Assembly: GCA_026389955.1 (NCBI GenBank)
Contig: JAPLGY010000426.1
Span: 1-17,383, forward strand
Length of the DNA: 17,383 nt
Reading direction: 5' to 3'
From: Caldilinea sp.
GTDB taxonomy: Bacteria; Chloroflexota; Anaerolineae; Caldilineales; Caldilineaceae
Shown here: piece by piece, positions 1 to 5,759 of the stretch
Position numbering within the stretch: position 1 is the first letter of the stretch
How the letters are laid out: every line of letters begins with the position of its first letter
Made by a program: the position numbers and the translations under genes
The notes under the pieces: model-generated
Database searches by the model: none
Told to the model about the DNA's origin: nothing
The model's input: only the letters and a program-made list of their open reading frames with translations

Positions 1-758
1 ATGAATCGCAGCCTCTGATCTGGGCAGAGCAGATCCTGCCGGGGGTCACAGCGGGCAAGACGCTGGTCTGGGCCAGCGGCTACAATGTCGGCTTCGGTCT
101 GATTGCCCCGCCGCCCGGCGTCGATGTTCTGATGGTTGCCCCGCGCATGATTGGGGTGCAGGTGCGTGAGCTGTACATGCGCGGCAGTGGGGCATTGGCT
201 CAGGTGGCGGTGCACCAGGATGCCAGCGGCCAGGCCTGGGAGCGGTTGTTGGCGCTCTGCAAGGGGATGGGGCTGACGCGCGGCGGTGTCTTTCGTTCGA
301 CGTTTCGTGAGGAAGCCGAGCTGGATCTGTTTGCCGAGCAGGTGATCTGGGCGGGGTTGGAGGCCTGGTTTCTCGAATGTTTCGAGCTGGGGGTGGCCCA
401 CGGTTTTTCACCGGAGCTGATGGTGATGGAGCTGTATGCGTCGGGAGAAACTGCGCAGATCTTTGCCAATATGGCCAAAAATGGCTTTTTTCGTCAGATG
501 TTGCACCATTCGACGACCAGCCAGTATGGGACGCTCTCGCGCAGCGCCCATCTGCTCCCTGTGGCCCTGCGTGACAAGGCCCGTGAGATTCTGCGGGGAA
601 TCCACGACGGCAGCTTTGTCGGCGAGTGGAGCAGCGAGCAGGCGGGGGGGGCGGCGCGGCTGGAAGCGCTGCGTGCTGCTGCTTTGGCTCACCCGATGAG
701 CCAGGCCGAGGCCAGTGTCATTGCTGCGGTCCAGGCTGTTCATCAGGAGCGGGGGTGA
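1..758 (+). CDS. Divergent ketol-acid reductoisomerase-like protein, 5'-partial
   Basis: The reading frame is open from the left edge (first complete codon at 3) and ends with TGA at 756-758, so 251 residues are visible of a family that is usually about 330. The first ~45 residues are the end of the NADP-binding Rossmann domain (GYNVGFG, then APPPGVDVLMVAP); the rest is the helical knotted KARI domain (AVHQDASG, TRGGVF, FREEAELDLFAEQ). KARI converts 2-acetolactate-type substrates to dihydroxy acids in branched-chain amino acid synthesis, using two Mg ions and NADPH. Counting from codon 3, the metal ligands D108 and E112 are present, as is the Ser of the S-x-T-x-x-YG motif (S170). The usual E-x-x-x-E pair reads E-L-Y-A-S-G-E, so one of the two glutamates is displaced or lost. 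The loop after MVAP is RMIGVQVR instead of the usual KGPGH type. The next gene starts 6 nt downstream, suggesting co-translation. Family membership is firm; a normal biosynthetic role is doubtful. Confidence 0.8.
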   Translation, partial: ESQPLIWAEQILPGVTAGKTLVWASGYNVGFGLIAPPPGVDVLMVAPRMIGVQVRELYMRGSGALAQVAVHQDASGQAWERLLALCKGMGLTRGGVFRSTFREEAELDLFAEQVIWAGLEAWFLECFELGVAHGFSPELMVMELYASGETAQIFANMAKNGFFRQMLHHSTTSQYGTLSRSAHLLPVALRDKAREILRGIHDGSFVGEWSSEQAGGAARLEALRAAALAHPMSQAEASVIAAVQAVHQERG

Positions 759-764
759 GCCCGG

Positions 765-1538
765 ATGGCAGCTCTGACAGGCAGGGTCGCGATCGTCACC
801 GGCGCTGCACGGGGGATCGGCCAGGGGATTGCGTGGGCGCTGGCCGCTGCCGGCGCGGCGGTGGTGGTGGCCGATCAGGCAGAAGGAACCGCCACCGTCG
901 CGCAGATTCAGGCGCAGGGCGGGCAGAGCTTCTGGGTGCAGGCCGATGTGGCCTGCGAAGCGGAGGTGGCTGCGTTGGTCGCCGCTGCGGTGAGCACCTA
1001 TGGGCGGCTGGACATCGTGGTTAACAACGCCGGCGTCGTGGCGGTGCAGACGGTCGAGGAGAGCAGCGTGGAGGATTGGGACCGGGTGATGGCGGTGAAT
1101 GTCCGGTCCATTTTTTTGACGACCCGTCAGGCGTTGCCCCACCTGCGTGCGGCTGGCGGCGGCGCTGTGCTCAACATCGCCTCTGTGTCCAGCTTTGTGG
1201 CCCAACAGGGGACCCCTGCCTACTGCGCCAGCAAGGGGGCGGTGTTGATGTTGACCAAGGCGCTGGCTCTAGACTATGGCCGCCAGCGCATCCGTTTCAA
1301 CTGTCTCTGCCCAGGGATCACAGATACGCCCATGTTGCGCGACCATCTGCGCCATGCCGAGGACCCTGCGGCCCAGCTGGCGCGGCGGCTGCAGCGTGTC
1401 CCAGCTGGGGAGCTGCTGCTGCCGGCAGATCTGGGGCGGGCTGCGGTCTTTTTGTGCAGCGACGAGGCGCAGGGGATCACAGGAACGTCGTTGGTGGTGG
1501 ACGGGGGATACACGGCCTGTGCTGAATTTGCGGTGTAA
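765..1538 (+). CDS. Short-chain dehydrogenase/reductase (classical SDR)
   Basis: A complete 257-residue protein, the usual classical SDR length. The N-terminal cofactor motif is TGAARGIG (12-19), and D37 at the end of beta-2 favours NAD(H) over NADP(H). NNAG lies at 87-90, and the catalytic tetrad is N112, S140, Y153, K157 (YCASK). A CPG motif follows near residue 182, and the C-terminal VDGGY is typical of the FabG-like branch. It should be a soluble cytoplasmic oxidoreductase acting on a hydroxyl/carbonyl substrate; the sequence does not say which. The ATG is preceded by a purine-rich AGGAGCGGGGG and sits 6 nt after the KARI-like stop, so the two are probably one transcript with the downstream amidase remnant. 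This grouping suggests a small catabolic or modifying pathway, but that is inference. Confidence 0.9.
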   Translation: MAALTGRVAIVTGAARGIGQGIAWALAAAGAAVVVADQAEGTATVAQIQAQGGQSFWVQADVACEAEVAALVAAAVSTYGRLDIVVNNAGVVAVQTVEESSVEDWDRVMAVNVRSIFLTTRQALPHLRAAGGGAVLNIASVSSFVAQQGTPAYCASKGAVLMLTKALALDYGRQRIRFNCLCPGITDTPMLRDHLRHAEDPAAQLARRLQRVPAGELLLPADLGRAAVFLCSDEAQGITGTSLVVDGGYTACAEFAV

Positions 1539-1580
1539 CGGGTCTACGGTCGGCGAACTCCGTGAAGGGCAGGAAGAGTG

Positions 1581-2827
1581 ATGCGCGCGTTGTGTTGGAT
1601 GTCTGCAACCCAGCTGGCGCGGCTGGTCCGGCTGCGCCAGGTCACAGCAGCCGAGGTGGTCCAGGCGTATTTGGAGCGAATCGAGGAGGTAAACCCAGCG
1701 CTCAACGCGGTGGTGCAGTCGGACCCGGATCGGGCATTGGAGCGGGCTCGGGCGGCAGACCGGGCTGCGGCGCGCGGGGAGTGGTGGGGGCCGCTGCACG
1801 GGGTGCCTTTTACAGTCAAAGATTGGCTGGAGACGTGCGACCTGGTCTGTACGGCAGGGTACCCGGCGCGGCTGGGCCATGTGCCGGCTGCGGACGCCAC
1901 CGCTGTGGCCCGCATGCGCCAGGCTGGCGGAATTTTGTTGGGAAAAACCAACGCGGTCAGCGGCAACGCCCTGTACGGCCGCACCCACAACCCGTACAAT
2001 CTGACCTGCAGCCCGGCGGGCAGCAGCAGCGGAGAGGCGGCAATTCTGGCAGCCGGGGGGTCGCCGGTCGGGCTGGGCAGCGACTCTGGGGGAAGCATCC
2101 GGCAGCCGGCCCACAACTGTGGCATCGCCGGCCTCAAGCCGACGACGGGGCGTGTGCCGTTGACCGGCCATTACCCGCGCATCAATGTGATGAACGACCC
2201 TCGCACCGTGATTGGCCCAATGGCGCGTGCGGTCGAAGATCTGGCTTTGGTGTTGTCGATCGTGCAGGGGACAGACTGTAGCGATGCCAGTGTGGTGCCG
2301 GTTCCGTTGGCAGAGTGGCGGCGGTGGCCCGGGCGGTGGAGGCTGCTGCTGCGGTGCTGGCCAGCTCGGGGCTGACCGTGCAGGAGGCGCAGCCGCCGGC
2401 CGTCGAGCAGACCTACGAGATCACGCGTGAATACTGGAACCGCCCAGAGCCTGAATCTTGGGAGGAGTGGGATGCGGGCGAGCAGACTGTGCTCAGCAGC
2501 CTGGCGGTGGAGCAGCATCTCTTTCGATGGGATCGCTTCCGCCGTGCGCTGTTGGCGTGGATGGAGCCATTTGATGCGGTGCTCACGCCTGCTGCGCAGC
2601 TGCCGGCGCGGCCGCACGACGAAGAGCCTGGCCACATTGCCTACACGCTCACCTACAGCCTGGTCGGCTACCCTGCGGCGGTGGTGCGCTGTGGGACGTC
2701 GGAAGAGGGAATGCCGGTCGGTGTGCAGATCGTTGCCCAGCCCTGGCGCGACGACGTGGCGTTGGCCTTGGCAGCCTGGCTGGAAAAAGAACTGGGTGGG
2801 TGGCAGCAGGCCGGGCTGGCGATCTAG
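1581..2827 (+). pseudogene. Amidase-signature family hydrolase, broken by internal deletion/frameshift
   Basis: The 5' part (from ATG 1581, with AGGAAG just upstream) encodes an amidase-signature enzyme. From that ATG, the catalytic Lys is K80 (FTVKD), the cis-Ser is S148 in PAGSSSGE, and the nucleophile is S172 in SDSGGSIR. The frame keeps family similarity to about VPVPLAE (near 2316), then runs into a nonsense tail ending at TGA 2373-2375. From about 2315 the family resumes one frame over (VAAVARAVEAAAAVL) and continues through AVLTPAAQLPA and MPVGVQIVA to TAG 2825-2827. About 20-25 residues normally found between VPVPL and the helix before ..VEEA are missing as well, so this looks like a real small deletion out of frame rather than a single-base error. 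A GTG at 2315 could start the C-terminal piece, but that piece has no catalytic residues. The intact enzyme would hydrolyse an amide bond. The gene ends 23 nt from a convergent gene. Confidence 0.85.
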
Positions 2828-2841
2828 CCCGGCCTCGCTCC

Positions 2842-2859
2842 CTACTGGAGCTACTGGAG
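2842..2859. repeat. Tandem 9-bp duplication over a stop codon
   Basis: CTACTGGAG occurs twice in immediate succession (2842-2850 and 2851-2859). On the minus strand it makes the propeller gene end ...LQ-stop-LQ-stop. It looks like a small slippage duplication at the convergent gene boundary, and no function is suggested. Confidence 0.7.
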
Positions 2860-4002
2860 AACGATCAGCCGTCCTGGCTCGCGCAGGCCGATGTAGACGC
2901 GATTGGCGGTGCCGTCGGCGGCCACTGCGAAGGGGTCCTCACCGGTCGCGAGGGTGTCGACCAGAGTGGCGCCGCCGCTGGCAACGACCGAGACAGAGCG
3001 GTCCGCGGTGTTGGCCGTGTAGAGCAGACCTGTCGCCGGGTTGACGGCGAGCCCTGCCCCACCGATCTGGGGGGAACCCACGCTGCCGCTGCTCGGGACG
3101 GCCACGGTGGCCTCATGCCCCCACTGGGCGGGCCAGGGCTCCGGTTTCCAGGTGTCGACAAACCACTGACCGGTCGCGGCCTGATAGTGGGCGTAGAGCC
3201 GCTGGATCACCGGGTCGTAGGCGACAGCAAAGAGACGCCGTCCGTCGTCCAAGAGCAGATTGCTGCGGGTCTGCCAGCTGCTCCCGGTGAAACGTACGGT
3301 CGCAAAATGGCCCGAATCTCGGTGGCTGACGTACGCCTGGCTGCGCAGACGGTCGACGGCAATGCCCGCCGGGCCGCTGCCGCCAGAGGGGAGGTCGAGG
3401 GTCTTGGCCATCTCTTCGATCACGGCGACACGGCTGTTCCTGTGCAACAGCACCAGCGCCGTGTTGCGTTCAGGCAAGGTCGCCACCAGCGTCGGTTCCT
3501 CTCCGACCGGCACGACCGCTCGCAGGGCCAGGGTGGTGGCGTCGTAGATCCACACGTCGCCGCTGCCGAAATTGCTGACATAGACATGCCCGTTGCGTTC
3601 GTCGACCGCAACCCCCCAGGGCTGGTCGCCGGTAGGGGCGCTGGCGAGCACCGCCAGCGTTACATACAGGATGCCGGTCGTAGGATGGACAGCCAGGCCG
3701 TTGAGGGCGTCGACATCGGGCAGCGCACAGCCGTTGGGGGGCGGGCACTCGACCGGTCGCTGCGACAGCAGAATGGGTAGAAATCGGGAGGGGGCCGTCG
3801 GCGGGATCGTCCCGTCTGCCGGCTGGACCCCGCTGGTCTCCTGCGCGTGCAGCCTCTGGCTGGCCAGCGGAGAGAACCCGCTGCCCGGCAGCGAAAAGGC
3901 CAGCCCAGCCAGCAGCACAAAGCCCGACAGGATCTTTGCGGCAGAGGTCACGGCAGACAAGGCATGGGTCTGGTGAAAAGCACAGAATCGACGAAAGCAC
4001 AT
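2851..4002 (-). CDS. Secreted or membrane-anchored YVTN-type beta-propeller protein
   Basis: The start is the ATG at 4002, placed by a near-perfect Shine-Dalgarno (TAAGGAGG, then CTCCCC, then ATG); the open frame extends further upstream to a GTG at 4029, but without such a site. The 383-residue product has a basic N-terminus, a hydrophobic stretch at about 24-38 and an Ala-Gln (LHA|QE) near 53, consistent with a long signal peptide or an anchor. The rest consists of repeated beta-propeller blades of the YVTN/NHL-like type, with motifs such as GLAVHPTTGILYVT, GVAVDERNGHVYVSN, GIAVDRLRSQAYVSH and GLAVNPATGLLYTAN. Propellers of this kind act outside the membrane as binding or scaffold domains; no catalytic residues are evident. 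It lies 139 nt downstream of the ECF sigma gene on the same strand, so it may be a co-transcribed target or partner. The substrate or ligand is unknown. Confidence 0.85.
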   Translation of the reverse strand: MCFRRFCAFHQTHALSAVTSAAKILSGFVLLAGLAFSLPGSGFSPLASQRLHAQETSGVQPADGTIPPTAPSRFLPILLSQRPVECPPPNGCALPDVDALNGLAVHPTTGILYVTLAVLASAPTGDQPWGVAVDERNGHVYVSNFGSGDVWIYDATTLALRAVVPVGEEPTLVATLPERNTALVLLHRNSRVAVIEEMAKTLDLPSGGSGPAGIAVDRLRSQAYVSHRDSGHFATVRFTGSSWQTRSNLLLDDGRRLFAVAYDPVIQRLYAHYQAATGQWFVDTWKPEPWPAQWGHEATVAVPSSGSVGSPQIGGAGLAVNPATGLLYTANTADRSVSVVASGGATLVDTLATGEDPFAVAADGTANRVYIGLREPGRLIVLQ

Positions 4003-4050
4003 GGGGAGCCTCCTTAGCTTCGGGTGCACAGCCTGACAGACGGCCTATAG

Positions 4051-4086
4051 GTGCATGGCCTGTTGCACGTCTTTACCAAGAAGACG
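4051..4086. promoter_or_regulatory. Two adjacent inverted repeats upstream of the propeller gene
   Basis: GTGCA-N8-TGCAC (4051-4068) and CGTCTT-N7-AAGACG (4068-4086) lie in the 139-nt gap between the sigma gene and the propeller gene. On the minus strand the first dyad is directly followed by CTATAGG, a weak -10-like element. They could be an operator pair or a leader hairpin; there is no T-tract, so a terminator is unlikely. Short arms make chance possible. Confidence 0.3.
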
Positions 4087-4141
4087 ACAGAGGAATGGGT
4101 TTGGATACGGGCAATTTGGCGAGAGGGCACTCTGTGTGCGG

Positions 4142-4819
4142 TCAGAGCGGGATTCCCACCACTCCGGTCTGAACCAGCTGGTCGCGCAGCGCCGCACGTG
4201 CACGGCTGAGCCGTGATTTGAGGGTGCCTAAGGGCAATTGGAGCAGATCGGCTGCTTCTGCGTAGTCGTAGCCCTGCACATCTACCAGCAGGACCACGCT
4301 GCGGTGGTACTCGGGCAGCGCTTCGATGGCGGCCAGCAGCAGGCGCATCCCCTCATTTTGCAGCGCCAGCGTCTCGGGGTCTGCCGCTGTGCAGGACTCT
4401 TCCGGCAGGTAGTCGATGCCGGCCTGGTCGGTCAGTTCATCCAGGCTGACTGCTGCGCGTCGGCGTTGGCGGCGCAGGTGGTCGTAGCAGGTGTTGGTGA
4501 CAATGCGCAGAAACCAGGAGCGGAAATTGCCCTCCTGGAAGCGGGCCATGGCGCGGTGCGCCTTGATCATTGCCTCCTGCACCGCGTCAGCGGCTGCTTC
4601 TTCGGTCTGCAGGATCTGGCGGGCCACTCGCTGGGCGGTCGCCCGATAGAGGTCGATCAGGCTGCCAAAGGCCCGGTCGTCGCCGAGACAGGCCGCCTGG
4701 AGCACGCGGTCGGCAGCTGTCGTGCGGGGCTCTGTTTCCCAAGGCAGGGGGGCGCTGCTGTCGGGTGGTACGGTTCTCGCAGAGAAGGCTGTGTGGATCT
4801 GATTTGCCCGGAAGGTCAT
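4142..4819 (-). CDS. ECF-type RNA polymerase sigma factor
   Basis: A 225-residue protein with an ATG behind AAAAAAAAGGAGAG. After a ~35-residue variable N-terminus, region sigma-2 spans about 45-122 (ACLGDDRAFGSLIDLYR, ADAVQEAMIKAH, FRSWFLRIVTNTCYDHLRR). Region sigma-4 spans about 150-216 (EALPEYHRSVVLLVDVQGY, then the helix-turn-helix DLLQLPLGTLKSRLSRARAAL). The short, poorly conserved linker and missing sigma-3 mark it as extracytoplasmic-function class. Such factors direct RNA polymerase to stress or envelope promoters and are normally held by an anti-sigma encoded next door. None is recognisable here: the gene downstream encodes a propeller and the gene upstream an FHA regulator, and two Ser/Thr kinases lie nearby. 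Control by phosphorylation is possible but not shown by the sequence. Confidence 0.92.
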   Translation of the reverse strand: MTFRANQIHTAFSARTVPPDSSAPLPWETEPRTTAADRVLQAACLGDDRAFGSLIDLYRATAQRVARQILQTEEAAADAVQEAMIKAHRAMARFQEGNFRSWFLRIVTNTCYDHLRRQRRRAAVSLDELTDQAGIDYLPEESCTAADPETLALQNEGMRLLLAAIEALPEYHRSVVLLVDVQGYDYAEAADLLQLPLGTLKSRLSRARAALRDQLVQTGVVGIPL

Positions 4820-4940
4820 GATCTCTCCTTTTTTTTACTGCCATCCAAATCCTTGCAGTGCGAAGACCAGGATACCAGGGGAAGATGAAGAGAACTTGAA
4901 GATTCTAGGACACGAATCGGACTGTTTACCTACGATCCCG

Positions 4941-5582
4941 TCATGCGTCCAGCTGGTAGCCGTAGCCGCGGGCGGTGTGCAAAAAGCGGGGCTCGTCGTC
5001 GGTTTCAGCCTCGATTCGGCTGCGCAGCCGGCTGATCATGCGGTCAATATTGGCGTCGTAGACATCTCCCTGGGCCTCTGGCCAGACTGCCTGGGCAATC
5101 TCATCTTTGCTGACCACCCGGCCGCGGTTCTGATAGAGAAACCAGAGAAGTTCGAACTGTTTGACGCTCAAAGGAGGGTCGAGCAGGTAGTTGTCGACAT
5201 ACACCTGGCGGGTCTGCGGATCGATCCGCAGACCCGGCTCGCCGACCGCCATCAGCGTCGGGGCTGTCACGGTGGCGGCCGGGTCGTAGAAGCGGAAGCG
5301 TGTGGAGGCAAACTGGATCTCGGCACCTTCGGACAGCCAGGCGGTGCCGCCGGGGGCCAAACGTTGGCCGTTGACCAGCACACCGTTTTTGCTCTGCAGA
5401 TCGCGCACCTGGTACCCGTGTTCCAGCCGCAAGATTTCAGCGTGCTGCCGCGAGGCATACGGGTCTTCGAGCCGGACCTCTGCATCTACGGCGCGTCCTA
5501 CGGCCATGATCTCCTGATCCAGCACGATCTCCTGGCCTGTTTCTGGGCCGTTCAGACAGACCAATCGACCAAATCTGCTCAC
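4941..5582 (-). CDS. FHA-domain transcriptional regulator with OmpR-type winged helix
   Basis: A 213-residue protein starting at GTG 5582, chosen because AAGGAGT lies 5 nt upstream. Residues ~7-98 form an FHA domain with the phosphothreonine-reading residues visible: G29-R30, S44-x-x-H47, N66-G67 and N71-G72. Residues ~115-213 form an OmpR/PhoB-type winged helix (LSVKQFELLWFLYQN, NRGRVVSKDEIAQAVW, DANIDRMISRLRSRIE, ARGYGYQL). There is no receiver domain, so the protein cannot be a classical two-component regulator; it should read phospho-Thr on a partner and bind DNA. The established analogue is EmbR of Mycobacterium tuberculosis, controlled by the kinase PknH, although EmbR has a different domain order and an extra BTAD domain. 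It is divergent from two kinase genes, which are the obvious candidate partners. Confidence 0.93.
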   Translation of the reverse strand: MSRFGRLVCLNGPETGQEIVLDQEIMAVGRAVDAEVRLEDPYASRQHAEILRLEHGYQVRDLQSKNGVLVNGQRLAPGGTAWLSEGAEIQFASTRFRFYDPAATVTAPTLMAVGEPGLRIDPQTRQVYVDNYLLDPPLSVKQFELLWFLYQNRGRVVSKDEIAQAVWPEAQGDVYDANIDRMISRLRSRIEAETDDEPRFLHTARGYGYQLDA

Positions 5583-5623
5583 GCTGCACTCCTTATCGTC
5601 ACCGGGGTTGCCTTCTGCTGATG

Positions 5624-5632
5624 TGCTATACT
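5624..5632 (+). promoter_or_regulatory. Candidate extended -10 promoter for the kinase operon
   Basis: TG-C-TATACT (5624-5632) is an extended -10 element with no convincing -35. It would start transcription near 5639, leaving a leader of about 120 nt before the kinase ATG. It abuts the predicted -10 of the opposing promoter, so the two could not be occupied together. Confidence 0.4.
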
Positions 5633-5633
5633 G

Positions 5634-5663
5634 AGTCTATGCTGCCCAGCAGCGGGATGGCAA
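5634..5663 (-). promoter_or_regulatory. Candidate sigma70-like promoter for the FHA regulator
   Basis: On the minus strand TTGCCA (5663-5658) is followed 18 nt later by TAGACT (5639-5634), matching 5/6 and 4/6 of the consensus. A small dyad GCTGC-CCA-GCAGC (5641-5653) sits between the two boxes and could be an operator. Predicted from the sequence only. Confidence 0.4.
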
Positions 5664-5759
5664 ACTTTGTGTCAGGATTTTGTCGTTGCCAATATAGCAG
5701 CATCCAGGGCAAGCTGCAAAGCGATCGATGGGGAGGGGTGCCCACCAGACCAGCCAGCC

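Noticed and set aside
2800..3780. Plus-strand frame of 326 codons opposite the propeller gene
   Set aside because: The minus strand has propeller repeats, a signal segment and a perfect ribosome site; the plus frame has none of these.
4820..4940. Promoter for the sigma factor (for example TAGAAT or TGG-TATCCT on the minus strand)
   Set aside because: No -35 box at an acceptable distance was found, and the matches are too weak to list as a feature.
5667..5759. N-terminal extension of the first kinase from TTG 5667
   Set aside because: The 31 extra residues look unlike a kinase N-terminus, the start is TTG with a weak ribosome site, and it would overlap the leader; ATG 5760 is preferred though not proven.
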